Position numbers and translations under genes: made by a program. Positions 1 through 13,700 of a stretch of DNA of 64,000 bases are shown here, piece after piece (position 1 is the first letter of the stretch; the number at the start of each line of letters is the position of its first letter). The notes under the pieces are model-generated. The model had not been told where the DNA came from, searched no databases, and worked only from the letters and a program-made list of their open reading frames with translations. The stretch is taken from the NCBI RefSeq assembly GCF_000002235.5, contig NW_022145553.1:874501-938500 (forward strand), given 5' to 3'. Source of the stretch: Strongylocentrotus purpuratus (lineage: Eukaryota > Echinodermata > Echinoidea > Camarodonta > Strongylocentrotidae).

Positions 1-239
1 CCCAGCGCAGCCAGTATGGATTGTATGCGTTGTTGGTTGCTGGCCTGTACTCGGGGTGAAAAGTGGTGATGAACTGAGAACTTCTAACCCTCATCCAACA
101 AATGCGCAAGCATATAACAAAATAATTAGATTAGAAAATCATGACGTGAACCTTACATTCGCTCTAATTCACGATTTCCTTAGTTGCTTTTTGCTGGTTC
201 AAATGGCTATGTCTTTAATCAGGAGAGTTATTCGAGCAC

Positions 240-870
240 AAAAAAAACAGGATGGCCCATAGCAGACCCCCCAAAATAAAATCCTTTGAACATAATCAGC
301 ATTTTGAAGTAAATATTGATTATAAGAATCACCAGAAAAATTATTTACTATTATTTGTACCAAGATTGGTAACTTTCATGAAATATGAACAAATATCAAA
401 AATTGATTTGTTAATTCTCATATTAAGCCATGAAAACATATTCCAGTCTACTGACCTAAAATGAATTTGTGTCGCATGATTTGTGATACTTGATAACCCT
501 TGGGTACAAGTTTCATGAAATTTGAACAAACACTCTGAGATTATGCCAAAAATTCAAAATCTTGACGTTGATGCCACAAAATAGTCTAAGTGTGTTGACT
601 GACTGAAATGACGTTTGACCTTAAGTAATGACCTGAAATTCTACTCACATGATTGGGGGTATTTGATAACCCTTTAGGCCAAGTTTCATTGAATAAGAAC
701 TTATACTTTCAAAATGACATTAAAAATTAAAAGCTTAACCTCTGGTTAAGGTTTTGATGATGATGCCACAACATAGTCCAAGTTTGTTGACCTTAAATGA
801 TCTTTGACCTTGACTGAAATTCTACTAACATGATTGGGGATACTTGATAACCCAATAGGAAATTATATTA
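240..870 (+). repeat. GACCTT-type degenerate tandem repeat, copy 1
   Basis: A roughly 130-bp unit repeats several times, recognisable by 'TGACCT.AAAT', 'TTTGACCTTGA', 'GATACTTGATAACCCTT' and 'AAGTTTCAT.GAA'. The same family recurs at 42112-42702, including the distinctive lead 'GGCCCATAGCAGA' versus 'GGCCCATTAGCAG'. No coding capacity. Confidence 0.7.
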
Positions 871-1377
871 CAAATTCTGTTGACGCCATCACAGGAAAAG
901 TGTCGCCTACTATGTCTCGCTTTTGCTATGTAGGCGAGACAAAAAATTGTGTCAGATGCATGTGAAATAAGGCCTGGTAAGACCGTGATAATTGTAATGA
1001 ACAATACATGTATATCCCAAATCACTCCCTAGTGTATACTGCGAAGAGACGTTTAAATTTGTTGACCTTGAAGAAATTTAAGTCGGAGCTTACCTGTAAC
1101 TTATGGTCTCATTAATATTGCTCGGCAAGCGTTGTTTGTTAGGACAAGGCCCAGTGACAATATCTGATACATTTATTGCACTCATAAGGGCTGCATCCAT
1201 AGTGTGTGGTTGATTGCTCTGTAATTTTTTTTTAATAATTTGGGTGTGACAAATTTTATTGTAATTATTGTAACATTAGATATCAAGTTCATGGTTCTCA
1301 TTATCATTGAGGTCATTTTTTACTAGGGAGTTTTTTTTGCAAACATATTAAAATTGGTGAGGGGTTTAATGTGATGT

Positions 1378-1975
1378 TGGCGCACTTTTACTAGCGAGCT
1401 TTCGATTTAAGCACCCGACGTCAGCTACTACAAGGTACTGGAGACGTTGGCAGTGCTTTCGATTTGTTCACGTCGGTGCTTTCGTCAGTCATGTGACCAA
1501 TTTTTTAGATCATGTGATTAAATCAGGTAATAAAATCACAGTGCGCCAAAATCTGATACGAATTAGAATAACATGATGACAGAAATGGAAAGTTGAAATG
1601 ATAAAACAAAGCATAACATAAGAAAAGGTGATAGAAGGAAGAAACAAAGAATAACATAAGGAAAGATAAAAAGAGGAAGTGATAGAATGATGAAAACAAA
1701 GAATAACATAAGGAGAGACAGAAAGTGATAGAATGATAAAAACAAAGAATAACATAAGAGAAGGTGATGAAACTACACTCACGTTGACGTTTTCACGGCT
1801 AAAGCGATTCACGGAATTTGCCCCCGACTCCCGTCGGGTGATTTGGGAGGGAACATGGGCCCAGAAGCTCACGCATGCGCAGGGGATAAATATGACGTCA
1901 CGCGTAGTAGCCCACGTCGGGTGCCTAAAATCGAAAGCTCGTGAAAAGATGCCCAAGTGTCGGTCCGGTGTGACT
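1378..1975. mobile_element. Non-autonomous TIR element with purine-rich tandem core
   Basis: Ends are long inverted repeats: GAGCTTTCGATTTAAGCACC at about 1397 matches, in reverse complement, the segment at about 1924-1942. Between them lies a purine-rich core in which ACAAAGAATAACATAAG recurs four times at about 50-bp spacing. No transposase. Exact borders and target duplication are unclear. Confidence 0.6.
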
Positions 1976-2334
1976 GAGGTATAAAGGGAAGTTCATAACC
2001 AAAAATAGAAAAAAACAATACACACAAAATTATTTAGATTGCAGTTTTTTTAATAGAGGATATCTCTCTGTTCAATATATGTACAAGTATAAACACAATA
2101 TACACACACACACACAAAATAGTTATCCACATTATTACTTAACAAATTCTTTGACAAAAAATATTGTTCCACATATAATATTCATTTCGTATCATATTTA
2201 CATTAAGGGCATTAATATCCAGTTTCACACAGATAATAAGCAAATGAAACGGTGAAATAAATGTTTGTTGTTTTCCTGAAAGATGACAATAAAAATAAAA
2301 TTGCATGTGTGAGCTCTCTCTTTTGCAATATATC

Positions 2335-2871
2335 TGCAGAGATGCCAACTTTTGGAAAACAGAAATAGGGAGGATTTGTAACCGACACCAAATACATCTC
2401 GAGCGCGTAGCGCCCGACCCATGCAGCCGGGGTCCAGGGCCCGCCTTAGGGCCCTGGAAGCTCTGGGGTTCTAGATGCTCTCTGGTGCATTCTGAGCCTT
2501 ATTTTGGAACATTTTACATGTGTATTTAGTTAAATAATTCCCACTTTTTTTTAAAAATAACATACAAATTGCACAAAATGCATGATGAATTCCTTTCAGA
2601 ATTCAGACTTCAGAATACACGGGTACTTGAAACTGTTTTCGGTCTTATACTTCCGAGACCATTTCTTGGTTTACTTTTGCTGATTTTCCGCCATTTGGAT
2701 TCTGTATCAATATCCATGCATTGGTTACGGCGATCCATATGCTGAAACAATCTTTCGCTACGCTTAATTTGTCTTTTAACATAGTGAAATTACTACATGC
2801 TCAAGTTAGCAAACAATATTTCTCATTCAATTCACAGATATATATACTGATAAGCGCCAAAAAAAAAACAT

Positions 2872-2902
<31 letters not shown>

Positions 2903-3030
2903 TGATTTTTTTTTTTTTTTTTTTTTTTTAATTTTTAAATCGGGAGGATAAGGATGGAGATCGTAAGGTCGGGAGTTGGGGTGTATTATCGGGAGCCTCC
3001 CGATGAAATCGGGAGGGTTGGCATCTCTGT
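2335..3030. mobile_element. TIR element family A, copy 1 (6-bp target duplication TATCTG)
   Basis: Left end CAGAGATGCCAACTTTTGG and right end GAGGGTTGGCATCTCTG are inverted repeats. The element is flanked on both sides by TATCTG. Interior has long A and T runs (2875-2931) and no reading frame for a transposase. A second copy lies at 21176-21770 with its own 6-bp duplication. Confidence 0.75.
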
Positions 3031-3031
3031 A

Positions 3032-5594
3032 TCTGATATGGATTAAAATGATGTATCTGAAAAATAACATGTAGCTATTTATATGAACTACATTTTATAC
3101 AAAAAAACACATTTTCAGATGTAACTTGTGTCAACAGCTGAAATGTGTTTTACAATACAATAACAATATATGCAAGATGTTAGTAAAGGGGGTAATATAA
3201 ATGTGTTTTCTAGCAGCTAGCGCTTCTCTTACAACTGAAAAACAGTATTTCTGGGATACTAACTTACCGCTTTGTCTTAACTTTAAACACACACTCACAC
3301 AAACACAGTTTAATTCCTACTGATGCTTTAAATTGCATTGGAAAAGTTGGATACAATCTTTTCACATAATTTGTTATCATGATAACAATAAATCATTGAG
3401 TGAATGACAGGTTTAGTAGTAGTTTTCTGAAACATAACATTTAAAAATTTCAAAAATTTGCAAAGTCTAGACTTAAGAATGTGAGAAAAGAAAATCCTTC
3501 CTAATTTCAGTCATTCCCCCCCCCCCCCCCCCCCCCCTTACAGATTTCAAGAGGTCGGTCATGCAATTTCCTGTGTATTAATTGGCTTTAATACTAAAAT
3601 AAGAATTTCACTTATAATACTTTCCGTTTCTCCATTCTTAAATTTGAATATAAAGTATTTAGATACATGGATGTATGAAAGCAATATCCAAGCTGAAATA
3701 ATTCCGACAAATAAAAACTAAACAAAGTGTACAGCCTACAATCTGATGATCAACCTCTTAAAGCTAGTAATAAAAACAAGAGTACAAACTTCTGGATTTA
3801 ACCTTTATGTCCATAATATTTTTGTTTTCCATTTCATATCGTTTTGTTAAAAAAGACAGAAAAGATACAATCAGCACCAATTTATAACAAAATAAACTTC
3901 ATGTCATGAAAATAGAGAGACAAGCATTACCAAGACAGGCGTTACCTGGAGCCCCATTCAGACTTGGGCGCAGTAAACCGCCTCAAAAGCAAATGGGACA
4001 TTTAGTGGAATGTGTCCTGCACGACATACCGTATGTCTTTTCCCCCACATACATGTATATCATCCAAGAACGTCTTGATATGTAAATTGGATTTAGTGCT
4101 TTCTAGTATCACTATTAGTAATGGTCATATCAAATGATTTATGAATGAAATATATGGATACATGACATATGTTGTATGGTACATGGAGTCGCTGTAATGC
4201 AGACATGAAAGTGTAAATGATTGGTAAGGTATGTAAGTTAGCAAAATGAAGTGGCACATAAAGGCATGTCCCAAACGCCCAATGGAAGATAGTGGAAAAT
4301 CATCAATTTTAATTTCTTAGAGACAGAACCATTATTGTGTGTTTTGAGCCAGAAGGGCTTTAATATAACAATCTCCTGGATCCAAACAGATGATGTAAGA
4401 ACATAGACCCGATTAGGCTAAATAATACCCAAACTGTTGACCAGATACATGTATTAAAGTAAGATTATAATTTTAGATGCACCAGCATAGCTTACTAACG
4501 TGCCTTTAGCATTCTGGTTGTGTCTTTTCATGCCAGGTTACATGTACCAGAGGCAATGCTGTAGGGGTAAACATAAATAGTTGTGCTAATTAATTGCCCC
4601 TAAGAGGACTCCCTGAACTCATATTATACATGATACAGAAAGATATAGTGCATTAGACTTATCTGTTTTTTCATTTGGTGCAGCTGTCTTATGATGCAGT
4701 CTTTTGCCCTGTCTAAATGAGCCTTTACAATGACAATACACATATAGTACATACTGACCTGATTTCATTCAATTAATTTATAAAAGAAACACTTAATATC
4801 AAAATGGATCGGGGTATCAAATCCATAGGTTTGAATTCATTACACAACAGGTGCACAAAGGTCGCAAAATGACACAAACATTAATTTTCTGGAGAGGATA
4901 TATTTTGGAAACACTTCAATCTACCGGGTATATACATTATAAATCACAAAACCAAAATTTCTAAAGGATTTATAAAAAAGATAGAATTTCATTAGATGAA
5001 CCTCATTATAAAGATGACTGATTTAATTTGTACCAATGCGTAGTAGAAACTGATGAGTGGAATCAAGAATGTCAACATTTTCAAAATACAGAAATACATT
5101 TATCATGGCTTGCAATGTTAGAGGCAGTTAAAAGATCTACATTAGTATGCCTTGAAAATTGGCCATAAATTAAGGTTAGTCCCACAATAATTAGCCATCC
5201 TGGCTTGTATATAATTAGTTAGACATGTTAAAAGCACAAACTAACCACTTACCGTAATTGAAATTTCTGAGGTGCAAGCTAATATTGCTTCACAAAATGG
5301 TTACTGTAAGACACTCAAATCATGTGTATTTGTTAGAAGCTTTTATTTTGAGTTTTCCAATACAATTGTTTTGAGCAACCTTTGTTGGACTTTATTACAC
5401 CTACTTTACCAGCTGGAATGATCGGGGGAAAGAATTAGAGGAAGAAGAAGAGTACTTTAAGCTAGTCTGCAGTCATGGCTTGAGGCCGGAGAGAGGAGTG
5501 AAAGACCAAGGAATGGAGCTCCTGGCAAAGGCTAGAAACAAAGAGCTGTAGAATAGCATGATTGACATAGTCAGTAGATATGGTAGAGAGAGAT

Positions 5595-5639
<45 letters not shown>

Positions 5640-8600
5640 TCAACTGGCCTTTTGTAACTCTATCATTTAAACACAAGATCTAGATCCCAAATAATCCTTT
5701 CTAATTAATGATCTATTGCACAAGGGTTCCCCAAAAAAGGCTCTAGATTAAATCATAGTACATGTGAAATACACTGGCAGTAAAAAGCATTTGTGATGTA
5801 CATGATAGAACTCTACTAAAGTCTCTGAAGGTCATCCTGAGTTCTTGAATTTTGTCTTGGCTACACTCAAAAGAAATATATTAAACAGTACAGAGAAGCT
5901 GAAGTACAATATCATACATTGGTATAGCAAGTATTATGTACTAATTATCAAAGATCTTACTCACCCCTTTCCCACGCCCCCTTGCTTTGCTTCTGTTTTC
6001 TTTTCGGGGAAATTACATATATTCCTCTCTGCATTGATACATTCGGCTAGGTATTGGTCAATATTAAAAGAGTACTGATAGCAAACTGAAGAAAAAAATG
6101 AAAGCAAAATTAATGGAATGTGCCTTTTTCCATTCCTAGATTTTTAAAATGCAGTATAAACTATCTTGATTTATTTTTGTGTGTTATCCAATTGGTCCAT
6201 GTAATAATTTGGAAAAATCCTTGCTCTGAATGTCACATATTACGAAACTACAAAGTATAATGTAACTTCACAATATACCCCCCCCCCCGTCACCAACAAA
6301 ATTGTTTTACCCCGCGACACAATACACATATATATGGATAGAGCAATTAGTATACAAGCAATGATGCTTTCATTTTACAATAGAAGCATCACACCAATAA
6401 AATATATATGTGTATTTCATAAGAGTGCTTGCATATACTAAATGCACATTGTGAATGATTTATATCAAGCACTCTTGTGAAATACACATATATAGATTTT
6501 ATTGATGAAATAAAATAACTTGCATTTATCCTCTATGCGCTTAACTTTCACATTTTTAGTAGTATCATGTTTCAAGAATAAATTTAAACCAAACAAGCTA
6601 TCGGTCATTTTTGTGCTACTTGCACATTTAAGTATTTTCTACATCAATCACTGCAAACATTTGCACATTTCAAAGTCTTAAAAGAATAATATATCAAACA
6701 GGGAAAAAATGAACTTGAACTGATATTAAGAGCAGCCCAGAAAAATGAAAGAAATCATCGCAAAATTATCTTCATTGATTGCACATCCATCCAATATGAG
6801 ACACTCCAAATGGCCTCCTTTACACGTGACATGATAAATCCAATATAAAAGAAAAACTAAACATCACAGCAAAGAGTAGCTGCCTGGTGAATGTTCTCCC
6901 CAAAGTATCTTTGCATGGTGAGGCATAAATGTAAAGCACACAATTAGTTATTTATGCCACATACTTTTGTTTGTAAGGTGGTTCAGCATGCCATATGCGA
7001 ACAAGATTTTAAAAAACGTAACATTTCAACCTTGTGTCGCGCTCAATGTCATTAAAATTCTGATCAATTGTTGTACAAATAAGGAGAGAAATTTACATTC
7101 AATTCCATCTAGGAAAATATGAAAAGATCAAACATTTAAGGTATATGTACATATGCCTACATGTACCTCTGAACTCTTTTGTTTTTATGGCACAATATAT
7201 TTTACAGTGTACAACATTTATAATTATCATTATTTTGATATTCCGGTTAAAACTTGAATCACTTTGACAAAAACAAAAAAAGAAAGAAAGAAATTCTCTC
7301 CCTATTATTACTTGTTCAGAGACAGGAGAACTTAACTCTGTGTTTAAGTACATGTATATGAGTTATAATCCTTTTTCCTCTAAACAGACAATATCACGAT
7401 TTCCACTGTTTGGAGCAAGAAGGGCATTAACTCATAGATATTAACACATGAGTTTACACCCTTGTGGCTCCTAACAGAATTTGTTTCAATAGTAGGGAGG
7501 TTGAATGGAGACAATTGTAAAAGTATAGAACCAGACTGTTACTGACACACGCAAACATATACACACTCACGCACCCTCATAGACACCAGCTATGGCAGAA
7601 AAATAATCCTGATAAGGCAAAGCTCTATGAGAACTGAGGCATGTCCCAGAGCGTACAAACCAAATTTAACTTCTGAAGATAAGATATACAAGTATGATTG
7701 AATTGGTGTAAGATTCTTTTCTATGGAGACACTAAATAAAGGCTCATTCAGATAGACAACGTAAACGGCTGCATTTTTGTATTGGCGCAAAACTTTCCCA
7801 CTTGTTCCAACACACCAAAAAAAAAAAAAAAAAAATCAAAATTGTGTGACTCGGGAAGGTCTATATTCTTTGGAGGACTGTTACTAGTATGCTGTCCATA
7901 ATATATTTCAAGTAGTGCCCGAAGGGAGAAGGCGCTTAGGAAAAAAACAGAAATTGGCTATGTCACAATCCACTTAGCAAACTGCCAATTTGAGATTTGC
8001 AATGGTATAGTAGTCTCATATTACATACATTTATTTCGCACTTTCACCATTCTGTTTCTATTATTTTCCTGCTTTCATACAAATTAATTTAAACCAAGTG
8101 TTGGATTGCCCTTTAACTCTGTGTTATAAGCAAAGAGATTTGATCATACACAGGTTTATAGAAGATCCAGCAATGTGATGCCATATTACACATAACATCA
8201 TCATAATAAAAGAACCTGTAGTAGTTTTGCTGCATCATATCCAGTCAGACCGTGGTGCATATAAGCCAATGAGGCTTACAATTAATATTCATTTAGCATT
8301 CTCATCCACGAACTTCACTAATTTGCGAGGGCTGAACTGAGTATAATTTTCAGGGTGATATTGCAGCATGGTGCTTTGATGACGATAGAGAGTGTTATCT
8401 TCATTTGTCATGGCAGAGTGCCACACCATCTGATTCTTCATTCCTATACCAAATTTAACATAATACATGAAGTTCAAAGTATTATTTCCACAATATTAAT
8501 TGACCGTAATTTTGCAACTTTTTTTCATCAGTGATTTTGCATCGTAATTGGTGTTTGTGGTTCCTGACCCAGCTAAAAAAGCAAATTGTATAATTTGAAT

Positions 8601-10477
8601 GGTACACCAGAGAAATTATTCCAGTGAACAAAAATGTCAAATTGAAATTGACGCAAAGTAGGTACCGGTAGTCTTGGAATTTTTGAAGTACAAATTTAGC
8701 CTAAAAACGCAAATTATTTAAATTTAAACCGGAATTAAACACTTAAATAATTCTGCGCTGGTGTGTATGTATGCACTCACCAATATAATCATCAAACGTT
8801 GTGGATTGACTGTATCTGAACAAGCATCAAGTGTTCTCACCTTGGTCACACTGTCAAACTGAAATTGACTCTAAAGCAACTTGGCCATTATAGGAGTATG
8901 TAACTAGAGTAGAGATAGTTACATCAACAAAAATTACACTCGTTCAGATGTCATATTGACGGAGCACTGAAATAGTTCCCTCATTATGCTCTAAGTTTGA
9001 TCTGGTGTCAGTCTCATTGGTGTGACTGAGGTTTTGCTGTTGTCTCGTTGTCAATAAAATAATGTATTAAATAAAAGAGTATACACAATTAGTATTTCCA
9101 ATATGACAGAATCCTTCAAAAACAAATCATTGCAACATTTGGTGAAGAGGAAGGGTACTTTACAATGTAGTCTTTGGCATGAAAAACAAATGATGGATAA
9201 TTCCCCCAAAAGGATCAATTTGCAAAGAATCTTGGAATTTGAATTCTTGAAATCTAGATACAAATTGCCATTACTGTCTTGCCACAGATGCAGTATGTGT
9301 AGACTGCAGTTGCTACTGTGATTTCTGGTGCTGTAAAAATTTAAGACCATTTTCTAGACTTTTTTTAATAATGAAGGACATTATGAGGATAAGTTAGTTT
9401 TGATATCTCATGATAGAAATTAGAATGATAAAAAGTACATGTAATTCATGATAAAATGGGTGCAATTCAGAATTTTTTTTTTTTTAAATTTATGAATAAA
9501 AAGTGTATCCCATACCATATCAAATACAGGTATTTAGAATTTACAATATTATTTGTCCTATATTGTATATTAAGCTTTTAAATGACACCTATGGTGACGA
9601 AATCAAGATGAAATTTTAAATTACCTCCAAGATATGTATTTATTTAGAGATCTGTTTTACATTCCTTCAACTGTATACACCTGTATGTTATTCTATTTTA
9701 CAAGCAGAAATGAAGAATGTCTTGTAACATTCAAAATATTAATGATTGATTGTCAGAGCGGTCCTAGAATCAAATATTAGGTTCAATCAGTAGGGCGACA
9801 GTAGCAAACTGCATCTGCATCACATGAAGCCAGAGAGCAACCAAAGAACAACATGGGGGCTGTTTCTCAAACCGGCATAAGTCTTACTTCTTGGACATGC
9901 AATTGAAACATCCAGACTTAAAGTGAACCAATCACCAAAACATGTTTTCCTCTTGATGTATTACAGGGGTTCCATATTGCTATGCAATATTCAAAGGACA
10001 GTGCATGATCTTCAAATATTACTTCTACAAAGAGGTTTTGCATTTTCGATAAACTCTAAGTAAGTAGTAAAATGCCGTTGAGTACACTATTTCGTGCTCG
10101 CATAGAATAAGGTGCGCACAGAACCAGGGCTCCATACAAAGCGTTTTGTGTTACCCTTCATTTTCATCATACTCCTAAACCGTTAACCTATAAAATGCGA
10201 GTCAAAATTATTGTTGGTTGACTATACAGTTATGATAAAACATTGATAATTCTCGGTTTCGTTTTTTCTTGGACGCACTGTATATATTTTGGCTAAACAC
10301 GCATTACCGGTACATTGTTTTAGGTGATTTGAACACTTTAATATGGGATGTCTACGAACTGTGGCAGTTTTGAGAAACTGGACCTTGGTTGCATCTTACA
10401 CCTTCCAACTTGACATCGCGGAACAGGACTTAAGCTACAGAAATTGGATGTTTGATTCTCGCAGCGTTCACTGTATG
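3032..10477 (-). other. Gene-free AT-rich stretch, probable long 3' UTR of SNX13 then intergenic
   Basis: No reading frame here resembles a protein. The part next to the stop codon is presumably 3' UTR. AATAAA on the minus strand occurs at about 9639-9644 and again near 8029, either of which could be a poly(A) signal; neither can be proved. The stretch holds an AG microsatellite (5586-5640), homopolymer C runs (3517-3537, 6281-6288), an inverted repeat at 6397-6503 and otherwise unremarkable AT-rich DNA. Confidence 0.45.
6397..6503. repeat. Imperfect inverted repeat, ~36-bp arms
   Basis: The arm at 6397-6432 (ends GTGTATTTCATAAGAGTGC) pairs with 6466-6503 (starts CAAGCACTCTTGTGAAATAC). The loop is about 33 bp. 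A third partial arm lies near 6325. It may be a small MITE or a hairpin in the 3' UTR or downstream transcript. Confidence 0.55.
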
Positions 10478-10755
10478 TCACCTGACGTCTCTTCGCCTAC
10501 GCAGCTCCTGATGCTGGTGCTGTGTCGCCCCCTCTTGTTCTAGGAGCTTCTCCTTGCGGGCTCGTATTCGCGGTGACTGGGAGTGGAGTTTGCGGAAGAT
10601 TTCGCCAAACTTGTTTTCTGGGTAGAGGGTCAGGAGGAGATTCTCGAGGAACACGTAGAAGAGTCGTTTGTTCAGCGTGTGGTTCTGAAGCATGTTAAAG
10701 GTTCTCAGCATCCCCCGCCGCGTCGTCTCCGAGCCGATGAAATTCTTCAGGTCAT
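10478..10755 (-). CDS. SNX13: SNX13 terminal exon 17 (Nexin_C, stop)
   Basis: 278 nt including the stop; acceptor TTCAG after a T-rich tract. It encodes DLKNFIGSETTRRGMLRTFN, RLFYVFLENLLLTLYPENKF and FRKLHSQSPRIRARKEKLLE, then a short basic and glutamine-rich tail ending RRRRDVR and TGA at 10480-10478. The vertebrate tail is similarly short and basic. The 3' UTR continues to lower coordinates. Confidence 0.97.
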
Positions 10756-13700
10756 CTGAATTACAAAGGAGACAGAAAAGGTTTTCTTGGTTTAGATCCG
10801 AAGAACGATAGTTAACATAATGGGTTCTTACATTTCCTTCTTTTCTAGGTGCTCCTGATATCATCATCCTGGCTTTAGCCAAGCTGCCATACATAGCAAG
10901 ATAAGCAGTTAACTTAAAGTATGTCCTCAAGCACAATACCCATTTACTACACCCATATTGAAAAAGACAATCATAGACGATATGGCTTTTTTATAAGGTA
11001 ATCACTGGATCAGGATTCTCCCTCTCAATTTCTAGTGCCTTCCTTGCTTATGGGGGTGGGGGGGGGGGGGGGGTGCTAAAATCAGCATTAAAGGTACTAT
11101 GTCCCATTTGCAGGCCAAAAAAATGAAAAAATTAAATTCCAACTGCATTTGAAAGATAATACTAATTTAGAACTTCCTTAAAAAAAAAAAGGGGGGGGGG
11201 GGGCTTGAAAATGTTTTAAAGTGGAAAAATAACGACTATTAGTTGTCGGATTGACTTAAGAGCTATAGAGCCATTAAGTGATAGTCTGATTTTCAGACCA
11301 TATTGTACCGAATGGTCGTAAGTTTTATGCTGTGCAAAGATTCAATCAGTTTAATTTTGGCCATTACAAGAAGTGGGTTATTGATGTAGACAAATGTTCA
11401 TGTACCCTTTACAGCTCATTTTATGTATGCTATTACCAAAGAAAGAAAAAAGGCAAGTCAGTCACTCAATAGTGTCTGACAGTAAAGTCTAGCAAGTAAA
11501 TGGGTTTCCTTGCATAATTTGAATAATATGACACTGCTAACGTTTAAATTTCACAAATAGGACATACATGACATATTCATAATTCCTGCAAAGTTCTACA
11601 TAATTTGATGTTGGCTGCAAATGGGACATAGTATCTTTAAGAGGGGAAAATAAAAGTGGTTCCTCCTCCCCCTTTCCTTCTTCTGTGGGATTACAAAATT
11701 CATGTCTATGAGCAAAGCATTGGCTTCCCCTTCCTGACAACCTTGAATCCAGCCCTGACAGTAGAGTACATACATGTATATATATTCTCAGTAAAGCATT
11801 CCATAGGTATAGCAAGGAATGTTACCTGGCACACTGCCAAATAATTCAGCCTTAGCAGCAACTCTGGTCCTGAGCTTTGTAGCCTCATCTCTGGGTTCAG
11901 GGACTTCTGCTAGCACACCACCAGGCCAGAAAGACTCTCTGGTATCAGGATAGAAACAAAGATAGACATAGAGTGACAGCAAGAGACAGAGAGAGAGAGA
12001 CAGAAAGAATAAGAGAAAAGGAGGAGAGAGGGGGAGGGAGATAGAGAGAGAAGGGGGAAGTTGGTGGGAGGGGGAGAGGCAGAGAGACAGACAGAGATAG
12101 GGGAGAACAGAAAGATTAAGAGATCGAAATCAAAACATGTAGTGAGACAAAGAGATAAAAACAGACAGAAAAAAGAGAGAGAGAGAGAAGAGATTGAGAA
12201 GAAAGAGGTAAAATCACATGCAAATAAAAAGAGGGAACAAAAGAGTAAAAATAAAAAATTAATATAAATTGTAGAGGCATTCCTGCAAGACATTAACCAA
12301 TGAAATGTACTTTCTCTTTCAATTGTCATTATTTATCTTTTTGTGAAGGTCAGAGTTTCAACTTTGCGAAGGCACATAATTGCCCCATTTAAGCTTACCC
12401 ACTCAGCTTCAAGTTGCATTACTGGTTCTACAACACATGCTCCTGTGACAACTAACTCCACAGTCAATATCCTACACCAACATAATTCAAACTTTAAACC
12501 CTAGACGAAACACTGTACCTAACCCTAACAATAACCAAAACAATAACCCTAACCATATATATTTTATGAAATCAAGCTTGGAACAAATGTTGCTAGAGCA
12601 TGAGTAGGATCACTGAATTCCTTACTTGAATCTTTTTACAAGTTCTGCCACATGAGCTGGTGATGTGATTGTCTCCACTCCCTCGATTATCCTGGAGTTG
12701 ATCTTGGTGCCAAACGCTGCCTTGATGATCTGTCGCAGGAGGGTTTCCACCTGACGACGTAGCCACTGATCACGATTCTTCAGGTCAAAGACTTCATCCA
12801 CTAGCAGCAGCATGACCCGCAATGGAATGTTGTCATCATCCTGGAAAAGATATCTTTCACAGTTGGTGACTTTTCTCATTTTACCAATCAAATTATTCAC
12901 ATAAATTGATTGAAATTCGCTCTAATCACTGACTTCTAAATAAAAACTCATCATTTAAATTGGTAATTAATACCAACATTATCTTCATCATGAAGGCCTC
13001 ACAACACTACAATAACAATACAACTTAATCATTCATGATACTTTAGGGGTCCTTTATCAGGAAAATTCCATTTCTATTCCTGTTGTTGTCCCTTTGGGTG
13101 TTTCTTCTAAGTTTCTTCTAAAATTGGATGAGATTATCTAATGTGCAATGGGCTTTAAGGATGTCATTTATATCTTTACTACACAGTTATTCACATGACA
13201 AGGACAAAACTATCAAAAAGAACAGCCATAATCATTCAAAACCTGTGGCAAACATGGCACCCAAAACTTTGTCCTGCTCCTCTTGGGTATTTAATTGAAA
13301 TGAATTTCAAAGTAATGAAGCATTTCTAGGATTTGTTCAAGTTGAAGAATGAGATGTACTTACTGCAGAGCTGATTACAGAAGACACTCTACCAATATCT
13401 TGCAATTGCTTGGGTGGCTACGAGAGGAAGGAAAACATTTATGATTTAGTTGATTGGCCGCTAGCAGAATGAAAGCAACTGTGATTGAGAACATCATCTT
13501 AGTGTTTTTAGATTGTCAATGGGAGAATTCTAAATCAATTTAAGACGATATAATAAATTATACCACCAAACCAACCTTGGTAGACTTCTAATGACTATGC
13601 TATTGGGGGTTTATTTCTCCATTCGACATCACTGTTTAATCAATCCTTCTAGCCATTTCTTCACACGCAAGTTAGTGCAATCAATGTAGATTACGCAAGT

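Noticed and set aside
12061-12329. Charged open frame on plus strand and serine/phenylalanine-rich frame on minus strand.
   Set aside because: Both arise from the GA/CT-rich tract in the intron before exon 16.
12480-12560. AACCCTAAC-like stretches suggesting interstitial telomere repeat.
   Set aside because: Only a few imperfect units mixed with AATAACC; no run of consecutive TTAGGG/CCCTAA.
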